This document shows, one piece after another, positions 20,234-27,439 of a stretch of DNA of 64,000 nt (positions are counted from its first letter, which is position 1; each line of letters opens with the position of its first letter). This stretch comes from DATHZQ01 sp963823505 (GTDB lineage Bacteria; Actinomycetota; Acidimicrobiia; Spongiisociales; UBA5794). The notes under the pieces are model-generated. The model ran no database searches. It was given only the letters and a program-made list of their open reading frames with translations, and had not been told where the DNA came from. Position numbers and translations under genes: made by a program. Where the stretch lies: the NCBI GenBank assembly GCA_963823505.1, contig CAWGLY010000005.1, forward strand, positions 1,922,001 to 1,986,000, given 5' to 3'.

Positions 20234-21316
20234 ATGCGACACCTGCGCTTTCGCGCCCTCTCTCTGGTCCTGGTCTTGGCCTTTCTCGGCCTGGGCCCTG
20301 TTGCCGCGAACGCAACTACCGAGCAGGACGTGGAGAACGCAGAAGCTGCCGCCCGCGAGGCCTACGACCGGCTGGTCGAAGTGAACAAGCAGCTCGACGA
20401 TGCGCTCTACGACTACCAGGTCATCAACGGTGAGCTGGTCGAGCTCGAGTACCGCATCAGCGTGATCGTCGACCGCATCGGCGATCACGAGGAGCAGGTC
20501 CAGGACCTGAACGACCGCGCGCGAGAGCTGGTCGCGGAGGCCTACATGTCGGCAGGCACCGGGTCATTCCAGGTGGCGTTCGAGGCCGACAACATCCAAG
20601 ATCTGTTGACCAGCCAGGAGCTGATCGATCGGGCGACGGATGCCGACCTCTTCGAACTCGACCGCCTTGACGCCGTCAGCCGGGAGCTGGATCGCCTACG
20701 CGAGCAGCTTGCCGAGGATCAGGCTCGCGTCGAGGATCTGAGCAAAGCTGCAGCCGACGTGGTTGAGCGGCTCGACGAACTGCAAACCGAAGCATCTGCC
20801 GAATACGCAAGGGAAGACGACGCAGCCCGTCAGGCTCGCGCCGCCTTCGCCGAGGAGCAGCGCCGCAAGGAGTTGGAGGAAGCTGCCCGCAGGAGGGGTG
20901 CCGCTGGTGGAGTTGGTGCGATCAACGGGTTTCAGTGCCCCGCTCCCGGCTCACGGTTCATCAATGACTGGGGCTTTCCCCGCTCGGGCGGGCGTACCCA
21001 CAAAGGTACCGACATGTTCGCCCCGAGAGGCACCCCGGTCTACGCCGTCGGCAACGGCACCGTCACCTTCAAGAGCAACAGCCTCGGCGGCATCGTCGCC
21101 TACTTGCGCACGTCGAGCGCCAGCTTCTACTACGCCCACCTCGACGGCTACGCCCCCGGCATCAGCAGCGGGCAACAAGTGACGACGGGTACCCACATCG
21201 GCTATGTGGGCAACACGGGCAACGCCCTCGGCTCGTCTCCCCACCTGCACTTCCAGATCCACCCAGGCGGCGGGTCCCCCGTCAATCCCTTCCCGACGCT
21301 GCGCGCGTCGTGCTGA
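20234..21316 (+). CDS. Secreted M23 peptidase with coiled-coil region (EnvC/NlpD-like)
   Basis: This 360-aa exported protein has a signal peptide (basic RHLRFRAL, then LVLVLAFLGLGPVAANA). A long coiled coil (about 30-220), rich in Glu, Asp and Arg, is followed by a C-terminal LytM/M23 domain. The zinc site is intact: HKGTDMFAPRG (HxxxD), then YYAHLDGY and HLHFQIH (HxH). The closing GSPVNPFP is typical. The arrangement matches amidase activators or endopeptidases acting at the septum or during cell-wall growth. I start at the ATG 20234; a TTG nine bases upstream would add three residues. It stands alone, ahead of the rsiG-like operon. Confidence 0.88.
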   Translation: MRHLRFRALSLVLVLAFLGLGPVAANATTEQDVENAEAAAREAYDRLVEVNKQLDDALYDYQVINGELVELEYRISVIVDRIGDHEEQVQDLNDRARELVAEAYMSAGTGSFQVAFEADNIQDLLTSQELIDRATDADLFELDRLDAVSRELDRLREQLAEDQARVEDLSKAAADVVERLDELQTEASAEYAREDDAARQARAAFAEEQRRKELEEAARRRGAAGGVGAINGFQCPAPGSRFINDWGFPRSGGRTHKGTDMFAPRGTPVYAVGNGTVTFKSNSLGGIVAYLRTSSASFYYAHLDGYAPGISSGQQVTTGTHIGYVGNTGNALGSSPHLHFQIHPGGGSPVNPFPTLRASC

Positions 21317-21382
21317 TTCCCGCAACGGGAGACAGGTGGGAGCGGCTGGGTCACGCTCTGTCATCCTGAATCTGGGCCCTCC

Positions 21383-21922
21383 ATGAACGAGTCACGCCGC
21401 CGCATCGACATCATCTCAGAGCCGGAGTTCCTCGCCGACATCCAGGAGATCGACGTCGCGGAGCTGCGGAGGCGCCGCACCATGTGCAGCGCCGTGGAAA
21501 CGGAACTCTCGTACTACCGGCGTCTGCTCCATGGCCGGGTCGACCTGCTGCGGTTCGAGCGCCGGCGCCGCACCGGGGACGACACACGATCGGTGATCGA
21601 CGCGCTGCCGGAGATCCTCGGCGACGCCCCTCGCCCAGGGACACCACATGTCACTGTGGCTACCGCCGCCACCGACCCTCCCGATGTTCCCGGCCCCGGA
21701 CGCCGCTCCATCGACTATCTCCTCGGCGACGACTTTCTCGCCAGGCTCTCCGATCTCAGCAACGACGAGATCGCCGAGATCGAAGCCAAGCTCGAGGCTG
21801 AAGAGGCCGCCATCTCCCGCCAGCGCTCCGTCGCTCAACAGAGGCTCGATGCGCTTGGCGACGAAATCGGCCGCCGCTATCGCCTCGGTCTCACCTCCGT
21901 CGACGAGCTGCTGCGCGACTGA
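21383..21922 (+). CDS. RsiG-like c-di-GMP-binding anti-sigma factor
   Basis: This 179-aa protein is almost all helical. Two copies of the RsiG signature E(x)3S(x)2R(x)3Q(x)3D are visible. The second is exact: E141-S145-R148-Q152-D156. The first has His in place of Gln: E39-S43-R46-H50-D54, in ELSYYRRLLHGRVDLLR. In Streptomyces RsiG these motifs lie on two antiparallel helices that clasp a c-di-GMP dimer, letting RsiG hold sigma WhiG. The linker (about 60-110) is Pro/Gly/Thr-rich. The next gene starts one base after its stop, so it leads an operon with asparaginase II, GNAT, mshA and ybjN-like genes. The target sigma factor is not in the window as far as I can tell. Confidence 0.82.
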   Translation: MNESRRRIDIISEPEFLADIQEIDVAELRRRRTMCSAVETELSYYRRLLHGRVDLLRFERRRRTGDDTRSVIDALPEILGDAPRPGTPHVTVATAATDPPDVPGPGRRSIDYLLGDDFLARLSDLSNDEIAEIEAKLEAEEAAISRQRSVAQQRLDALGDEIGRRYRLGLTSVDELLRD

Positions 21923-21923
21923 C

Positions 21924-22862
21924 GTGCACTCGGCAACCATTCGCTCCGGGCTCGTGGAGTCCACCCATCCGTGGAGTGCCGTCGTGATCGACGCCTCCGG
22001 GCGGACGTTGCGCCAATGGGGCGATCCAGACCGGCCCTTGTACTACCGCTCTGCGATCAAGGCGTTCCAAGCGCTCATCAGCCAGGAGGCCGGCGCCGCC
22101 CTGCCCCCCGAGCACCTTGCCGTTGCGTGCGCCAGCCACAGCGGAACCGCCGCCCACGTCGCAATCGTGCGGTCGATACTCGCAGCGGGCGGCCTCGACG
22201 AGCACGACCTGCGTTGCCCGCCGGACTTCCCTCTCGGCCAAGGCGCTCGTCGCCTGGCGATTGGGAGGGGCGCTCGCATGCGGCGGGTGTTCCACAACTG
22301 TTCAGGAAAACACTCTGGGTTCCTCCGTGCCTGCGCCGCCCAGGGATGGCCGATCGAGACCTATCTCGAACCGGACCACCCCTTGCAGCAGCGGGTGGCG
22401 ACGCTCCTCATCGAGATGACCGGCGTCGGCGGATTGCCTCCAGGCGTCGACGGCTGTGGGGCCCCTACCTTGCGCGGATCGATCCGGGGGCTGGCACGTG
22501 CGTTTGCCCGCCTCAGCACGGAAGACCGGTTCACCGAGATCCGCAACGCCATGTCGGCGTACCCGGCCCTCACCTCCGGCAACGATCGGCCAGACGGTCG
22601 ACTCGGCATGTGGTGGGGAGGGCCGTCGAAGGGCGGGGCCCAGGGCGTGATGGCGGCCGCACGACACGGTGTTGGCATCGCCACCAAGAGCCACGGTGGA
22701 TCGATCACCGTCGCCGTTCAGGCGCTCATCGAGATCGCAGACGACATCGGGATGCTGTCGCCCGCCGCAGCTCAGGCGTTGGAGCGCGATCGACGACCAT
22801 CGGTGATCGGAGGCGGGAGGCCGGTCGGCGAAGTGGTTCCGCGGGGGGACGGCAGGCCGTGA
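21924..22862 (+). CDS. Asparaginase II family protein
   Basis: This 312-aa protein of the asparaginase II (PF06089-type) family is distinct from classical AnsA/AnsB. Seen: SGLVESTHPWSAVVIDASG at the start, YRSAIKAFQAL, VACASHSGTAAHV (the family's catalytic Ser/Thr-Lys-like region with SIKPFQ equivalent AIKAFQ), NCSGKHSGFLRAC and VDGCGAPT. The substrate is presumed to be L-asparagine. The start is the GTG at 21924, just after the rsiG-like stop; the stop overlaps the next GTG. No signal peptide is present, so it is cytosolic. Confidence 0.85.
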   Translation: MHSATIRSGLVESTHPWSAVVIDASGRTLRQWGDPDRPLYYRSAIKAFQALISQEAGAALPPEHLAVACASHSGTAAHVAIVRSILAAGGLDEHDLRCPPDFPLGQGARRLAIGRGARMRRVFHNCSGKHSGFLRACAAQGWPIETYLEPDHPLQQRVATLLIEMTGVGGLPPGVDGCGAPTLRGSIRGLARAFARLSTEDRFTEIRNAMSAYPALTSGNDRPDGRLGMWWGGPSKGGAQGVMAAARHGVGIATKSHGGSITVAVQALIEIADDIGMLSPAAAQALERDRRPSVIGGGRPVGEVVPRGDGRP

Positions 22863-23776
22863 TCTACACCACCTGGGATGTCGATGGATTTGCGCTGCCA
22901 CCGTTGGCGACGGGGATCGGCCCGTTCGCCGGCCGGGCTTTCCTGGAGACCTGGTGGACGACGAGTGCTCCCACCGGCGCAGATCTGCTCGTCGCCAACA
23001 CGAACGGCGGGCTGATCGCCACGACGCTCGTCGACGGCGTGTTGTCACTCGCCGGGCACGAGGACGTCACCGACTATCACTCGCCGCGCGGCGAACCGTC
23101 CCCGGAACTCATCGACGAGATTGCGCGGGCCGCCGGCGCCGGGACACGCTTCCGGCTGGACAGCCTGCCGGCCGAAGCGGCGGAACCACTCCGCTTGGCG
23201 TTGCAGTCGGTGTCCGCAGAGGTCGAGATCGCCCAACACGAGGTCGCCGCGGTTTTGCCCCTACCGCCAACCTTTGATGATTGGCTGACCGCCATCGGCA
23301 AGAAGGAGCGCCACGAGACCCGCAGGAAGCGGCGGCGGTTCGAAGGAGAGCTCGGCGAGCCGCGCTTGGTACGTATGTCCGGACCCCAGGCGGTCGCCGA
23401 CTTCGCTGCCATGCATCGCAAGGCAGCAGGCGACAAAGGTCACTTCATGACCGACGAGAGGGAGGCGCTCTTCCTTGCGCTCCACCACAAGGCCGGGGCA
23501 GTGATCGACGTGCTCTGCGGGACCGACGGGGTGCCCGTGGCAGCAGGGTTCAGCTTCGAGGACCCACTCGGGTACTACCTCTACAACAGCGCATATGATC
23601 CGGACGCCAGTCACGCGTCTCCAGGAGTCGTCTTGGTGAGCATGCTGATCGAACAGACCATCGACGCCGGGTTGAGTACGTTCGACTTCCTCAAAGGCGA
23701 CGAGACCTACAAGTTCCGGCTCGGGGCCACGGAACGGCCGCTCTATGCCCTCACCGGCACGTTCAGGGATCGGTGA
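22859..23776 (+). CDS. GNAT-superfamily acyltransferase (CelD/BioF2-like)
   Basis: This 305-aa protein has a C-terminal acetyltransferase-like domain: FDDWLTAIGKKERHETRRK and EALFLALHHKAG, with the C-terminal VVLVSMLIEQTIDAG then FDFLKGDETYKFRLG. This is characteristic of the PF13480 (CelD/FemAB-like GNAT) group. The acceptor is unknown. Its GTG start overlaps the asparaginase stop and its own stop overlaps mshA, so it is coupled within the operon. Placement next to mshA might suggest thiol or amino-sugar metabolism, but MshD, the mycothiol acetyltransferase, looks different, so that is only context. Confidence 0.75.
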   Translation: MIYTTWDVDGFALPPLATGIGPFAGRAFLETWWTTSAPTGADLLVANTNGGLIATTLVDGVLSLAGHEDVTDYHSPRGEPSPELIDEIARAAGAGTRFRLDSLPAEAAEPLRLALQSVSAEVEIAQHEVAAVLPLPPTFDDWLTAIGKKERHETRRKRRRFEGELGEPRLVRMSGPQAVADFAAMHRKAAGDKGHFMTDEREALFLALHHKAGAVIDVLCGTDGVPVAAGFSFEDPLGYYLYNSAYDPDASHASPGVVLVSMLIEQTIDAGLSTFDFLKGDETYKFRLGATERPLYALTGTFRDR

Positions 23777-24999
23777 TGATCAAGAGCGTCGTGTACCTGT
23801 CGATGCACACGTGTCCACTGTTGCCACCAGGGCAGGGGTACGCAGGCGGCATGAACGTCTACATCGACGAGCTCAGCTTCACCATGGCGGCGCGAGGTGT
23901 TGCAGTGACCGTCTTCACCCGCCGCACCGACGCGGAGACCGACGAGGTCACGGAGGTGGCCCCCGGCTACCGCGTGGTCCACGTCCCGGCCGGTCCGGCG
24001 ACTCCGATCCCGATGGCCCAGATGCCGCAGCATGTCGGGGAATTCACCGAAGGCGTCCTGAAGTGGATCGAGGCCAACGACGTCAGGCCGGACGTCATCC
24101 ACAGCCACTACTGGCTCTCGGGCTGGTCGGGCGTCCTCCTCAAGGAGATCCTGGACGTGCCGCTGGCGAACTCGTTCCACACCTTGGGGCGCGTCAAGGA
24201 CCTGACCAGGCGAGCCGACGAGGAGCCTTCGAGCCCGATGCGAACGCTGACGGAGGAAGAGGTCATTGCCCAGTCAGACTGCGTCATCGCCTCGACACCG
24301 CACGAGTTCGACGACCTTCTCGATCATTACGGCGCCACCCCCGAACGACTCTGCACGTCTCCGCCTGGGATCAATCACCAGCTGTTCCGGCCCGGCGACA
24401 AGGCCGAGGCCCGGGAATGGTTCAGCTTCGCCGGCGTTGTGCCCATCGTGCTGTTCGTCGGGCGGATCCAGCCGCTCAAAGGCGCCGACGTGGCCGTTGC
24501 CGCCCTTGCCCGCCTCCCGCAGCTGCCGGGCCCCCAACCGCATCTCCTCCTGATCGGGGGTCCCAGCGGACCCTCGGGGGAAGCAGAGTCCGACCACCTG
24601 CGCAGCATGACCGAAGAGCTCGGGCTCGCCGAACGGGTACATTTCCTTCCGACCCAGCCCCATGACGCGCTCCCCGGCTTCTATCGGGCCGCAGACGTGC
24701 TGGTCGTGCCGTCTCGCAGCGAGACGTTCGGCCTGGTCGCCGCCGAGGCACAGGCGTGCGGACTTCCCGTGGTGGCCGCCGACGTGGGCGGTTTGCCGTA
24801 CGCCATGGCCGACGGACGCACCGGTGTCCTCGTCCAGGGCCACGATCCCGACGATTGGGCACGCGCCATCCACCTCGTCATCGCCGACCCTGAGCGAGCG
24901 GCGGCCATGGGAGAAGCCGCGACCGAGTTCGCAGAGCGCTTTTCGTGGCCCGCCACTGCGGATCGGCTCCTCGAGCTGTACGCCGGCATTCAGCCATGA
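23773..24999 (+). CDS. mshA: D-inositol-3-phosphate glycosyltransferase
   Basis: This 408-aa GT4 enzyme is predicted to join UDP-GlcNAc and inositol-3-phosphate in the first committed step of mycothiol synthesis. The N-terminus (LSMHTCPLLPPGQ, GGMNVYIDELSF) is the MshA fingerprint. HSHYWLSGWSG, FHTLGRVKD, PPGINHQLF, LFVGRIQPLKGADV and the GT4 nucleotide site SRSETFGLVAAEAQACG follow. The downstream ybjN-like gene overlaps it (ATGA), the same order as Rv0486-Rv0487 in Mycobacterium tuberculosis, which supports the assignment. Start at GTG 23773 or ATG 23776; both are coupled to the preceding stop. Confidence 0.88.
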   Translation: MMIKSVVYLSMHTCPLLPPGQGYAGGMNVYIDELSFTMAARGVAVTVFTRRTDAETDEVTEVAPGYRVVHVPAGPATPIPMAQMPQHVGEFTEGVLKWIEANDVRPDVIHSHYWLSGWSGVLLKEILDVPLANSFHTLGRVKDLTRRADEEPSSPMRTLTEEEVIAQSDCVIASTPHEFDDLLDHYGATPERLCTSPPGINHQLFRPGDKAEAREWFSFAGVVPIVLFVGRIQPLKGADVAVAALARLPQLPGPQPHLLLIGGPSGPSGEAESDHLRSMTEELGLAERVHFLPTQPHDALPGFYRAADVLVVPSRSETFGLVAAEAQACGLPVVAADVGGLPYAMADGRTGVLVQGHDPDDWARAIHLVIADPERAAAMGEAATEFAERFSWPATADRLLELYAGIQP

Positions 25000-25433
25000 G
25001 CACGACCGAGCGGGCACGTCGGCTGCTCACTGAGACCACCAGGGCATGGTTGACCGACCCCGCATCCGACGTCGTCTGGGCCGGTGAATACGAGGGTCGG
25101 TGGGGTATTCGGATGGCTCAACAGGTCCGAGACTTCACGACGGTGTGGTTCAGCATCGGTGAGCGGACGATCGGCTTCGAGGCCTACCTGCTTCCCAGCC
25201 CGCCTCACGGTCATGCCGACGTGTACCGTCTGTGCCTGCACCGGAACTGGCGGTCCTGGCCGGCGTCGATTGCACTCGACGAGCGAGGCGACATCTTCGT
25301 CGTCGGACGGATCCCACTCGGACAGGTGAACACAGCGAGCCTCGACCGGGCTGTGGGAGCGGTCTACGAACTCGTCGAGCTCTCGTTTCGCCCCCTGCTG
25401 CGCGCCGGTTTCCAAAGCCCGCAGCCGGGCTAG
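24996..25433 (+). CDS. YbjN-domain protein downstream of mshA
   Basis: This 145-aa cytosolic protein of YbjN type (WAGEYEGRWGIRMAQQVRD, VWFSIGERTIGFEAYLLP, then YRLCLHRN and FVVGRIPL) resembles type III secretion chaperone-fold proteins. It occupies the conserved slot after mshA in actinobacteria. Its function is not established. The ATG overlaps the mshA stop, and it is the last gene of the operon. Confidence 0.8.
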   Translation: MSTTERARRLLTETTRAWLTDPASDVVWAGEYEGRWGIRMAQQVRDFTTVWFSIGERTIGFEAYLLPSPPHGHADVYRLCLHRNWRSWPASIALDERGDIFVVGRIPLGQVNTASLDRAVGAVYELVELSFRPLLRAGFQSPQPG

Positions 25434-25472
25434 ATCCGGCGACAATTCCGCGAAAAATCCACCTGAAGAAAC

Positions 25473-25528
25473 TTGTCGACACCCGGTTGTGCACAACAGC
25501 CTGTGGATTGGTGTGGATATGTGGAAAA
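25473..25528. promoter_or_regulatory. Cluster of DnaA-box-like 9-mers
   Basis: Within 56 bp lie TTGTCGACA (25473), TTGTGCACA (25487), CTGTGGATT (25501), TGTGGATAT (25512) and TGTGGAAAA (25520), all near the DnaA box TTATCCACA or its complement TGTGGATAA. The third is oriented as TGTGGATTG. The 345-bp gap 25434-25778 contains this cluster and the inverted repeat at 25670-25747 but no gene. A titration site, a regulatory site or an origin fragment are possible. Confidence 0.5.
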
Positions 25529-25669
25529 CCCCCCGATTCGACCATCAGCACGCCGCGCCTGGCGTCAGTTACCGCCGGTTACGTGACGTCGATCGCGCTC
25601 CGGACGACCAAATCCTTGCCGAACGATGGGGTTGAAACCCGGCCTCCAGCTTCGTATGGTCGACTCCGT

Positions 25670-25747
25670 AAAGCCCAAGGTGCTTGCGGGCGCAGACCTC
25701 GTTCGGGGAAGTGCGGGGGAAGATGTTCCGAGGGTTCCTTGGGCTTT
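25670..25747. other. Long-range inverted repeat upstream of the VOC gene
   Basis: AAAGCCCAAGG (25670-25680) and CCTTGGGCTTT (25737-25747) are a perfect 11-bp inverted repeat enclosing 56 bp rich in G. If transcribed it would fold as a large stem-loop ending 31 nt before the GTG at 25779. It may be an RNA element, a palindromic repeat, or an operator pair. Confidence 0.4.
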
Positions 25748-25778
25748 GCGCACTCCCAATGCGGTCTACGCTCTTGCC

Positions 25779-26318
25779 GTGACCACTCCCCGTCTCAGTG
25801 CGTTGCGGCTCCCGCTGCCGTGGGACGAGTTCGATCTCCCGAACCCGCTGCAAACGCGTTCGACCGTGCTGCTCACAGGCGAGCCCGCATGGGGCTGGGA
25901 AGGCGACGCCCCCGAGCTCGGCATTCCTCCGTGCGAGCCGTCGCCCGCCACCGCGGCAGAAGGCTGGGATCTCGACCACGTCGTCCTGCTCGTTCCCGAC
26001 CTGACACATGCTGAAGCGGCGTTTGCCGCGATTGGCCTGCAGCCGCGGCTCCGGATGGACGTGAGGGACCGACCTGCGGCGTTCTTCCGCGCCGGACCAC
26101 TGCTGGAAGTCATCGAATCGCCCGTCCGTGCCCCGGCCCTCTACGGTCTCGCCCTGGTCACCGAAGAGTCGCTCGAAGTGGTGGTGCTGCGCTGGCGTGC
26201 CATGGGTCGCGACGTGTCCGATCCCACGCCCGCCATCCAGCCCAACCGCCGTATCTTCACCGTCCGCGCCACAGAAGCCGGCCTCGCCGTGATGTCCCCC
26301 GACGGCGCAAGCACGTAG
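25779..26318 (+). CDS. VOC/glyoxalase-like domain protein
   Basis: This 179-aa protein has a glyoxalase-like segment: WDLDHVVLLVPDLTHAEAAF with the usual first metal-ligand His, then AAFFRAGPLLEVIESP with the Glu-containing strand and ALYGLALVTEESLE. Only one clear beta-alpha-beta module pair is visible. The substrate is unknown. I start at GTG 25779, which TACGCT precedes by 6 nt; a longer frame back to 25626 crosses the inverted repeat and lacks similarity. The stop codon runs into the 7-bp repeat at 26319. Confidence 0.7.
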   Translation: MTTPRLSALRLPLPWDEFDLPNPLQTRSTVLLTGEPAWGWEGDAPELGIPPCEPSPATAAEGWDLDHVVLLVPDLTHAEAAFAAIGLQPRLRMDVRDRPAAFFRAGPLLEVIESPVRAPALYGLALVTEESLEVVVLRWRAMGRDVSDPTPAIQPNRRIFTVRATEAGLAVMSPDGAST

Positions 26319-26334
26319 TACTTGGTACTTGGTA
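26319..26334. repeat. Short TACTTGG repeat (third heptamer site)
   Basis: TACTTGG-TACTTGG-TA directly follows the stop codon of the VOC gene. It is the reverse complement of the TACCAAG unit at 14868. Confidence 0.75.
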
Positions 26335-26390
26335 TCCCGCACCTGAGAACGCTGGTCACGAGCGCAGCAAGGTCACTGTGGAGGGGATGC

Positions 26391-26509
26391 TCGAAGGGGA
26401 AGCTCCGCGCCTCCCCTTCGATACGCGATGCGGCGGCTTTGCCGGCGTATCGCCAAGTACGGCCAGCCGAAGGCCGACACCAAACTCGACCCGAGCCTGC
26501 TCGGGTCGA
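26391..26509. terminator. Hairpin cluster between convergent genes
   Basis: Three hairpins are packed between the VOC gene and the Clp1-like gene. TCGAAGGGGA/TCCCCTTCGA spans 26391-26421. GATACGC/GCGTATC spans 26420-26450. TCGACCCGAGC-CT-GCTCGGGTCGA, an 11-bp stem, spans 26486-26509, 3 bp from the Clp1-like stop. They probably terminate transcription from both sides. No T-tract is present. Confidence 0.5.
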
Positions 26510-26512
26510 AAC

Positions 26513-27400
26513 TCAGATGCCGAAGAAGAGCTGACGGAGTCGGACACCGGTGGTGGCGAAGGTGTCGAGATCGATCCGAATCGAGCCCAGCCGGAGACCC
26601 TTCATGCTTTCGCCGTGCCGGGTGGCGACTCGCAGCACGCCTTCGCTCGAATCAACCGCACCCAACCCGAGGCAGCGCCCCTCCCCGTCCTGGATCCCGA
26701 CCAGCATGCCTTCGAGTTTGCCGAGATCGAAGGCTTCGGGGATCGTCGGCGCAAAGACGGTTGGCTGGATGCGCCAGCGCTGGAGCGGCGGCGTGAACGC
26801 ATCGGCGAACGCCTTGCTCCGCTGCTCGCTGCGCTCGACGGGGCTGAGCGGCACGTGGTCGACATCCGGCTCTGCCTTGGCCACTCTCGCTCCGAAAAAT
26901 CGCTTCAGCATCCCGATGATCGGATCCATCTCGTTGCCGCGTTGCATCGCAATGACGAGTGCCGGGTTGCACAGCTCCATGAGGTGGTACTTCAGCGTTT
27001 GGCCGACAACACCGCCGACGACGCCTGTGGTGTCGAGCACCACGAAGTCCGCACGGCGTCGCGCCCCCTCCACCAGCGCTGCGGCAGCGACCACATGAGG
27101 GAGGACGACACCTTGCGGGTGAACCGAGCCCACAAAGCGCAACTCATCTGCGGCGTGGAGATCCGACAGGTCACGCGTCGAGTCCAGGAACTTCAGCCCG
27201 ACGCAGGCCGGTGGGCCGACAGTGGCAGCCCCGACATCCCCGTCCACAAAGGCAACCGACCGGCCACTCATCAGGGCGTCGCGGGCCAGGTGACGGGCGA
27301 GGGTGGTCTTGCCCGTGTCTGCACCACCGATCAGCATCACGACGCCGTGTTCACCAATCACCCGCTCCCGAAGCGAGGCATGGGCATCTTCGGCTCGCAC
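26513..27400 (-). CDS. Clp1/Nol9-like P-loop polynucleotide kinase family protein
   Basis: This 295-aa protein has a Walker A loop in GGADTGKTTLARHL near residue 25, a lid and acidic region in SVAFVDGDVGAATVGPPACV, then a second acidic strand in ADFVVLDTTGVVGG. The DGDVG...GPP pattern is the one I know from CLP1_P-type 5'-hydroxyl polynucleotide kinases of archaea and eukaryotes and their bacterial relatives. The C-terminal domain (about 220-295) ends FFGI. An RNA or DNA end-repair role is plausible, but the substrate is unproven. It stands alone on the minus strand. Confidence 0.7.
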   Translation of the reverse strand: MRAEDAHASLRERVIGEHGVVMLIGGADTGKTTLARHLARDALMSGRSVAFVDGDVGAATVGPPACVGLKFLDSTRDLSDLHAADELRFVGSVHPQGVVLPHVVAAAALVEGARRRADFVVLDTTGVVGGVVGQTLKYHLMELCNPALVIAMQRGNEMDPIIGMLKRFFGARVAKAEPDVDHVPLSPVERSEQRSKAFADAFTPPLQRWRIQPTVFAPTIPEAFDLGKLEGMLVGIQDGEGRCLGLGAVDSSEGVLRVATRHGESMKGLRLGSIRIDLDTFATTGVRLRQLFFGI

Positions 27401-27439
27401 AGATGCTCCTTGTCGATCGCCGGCACCACGATTGTACGA

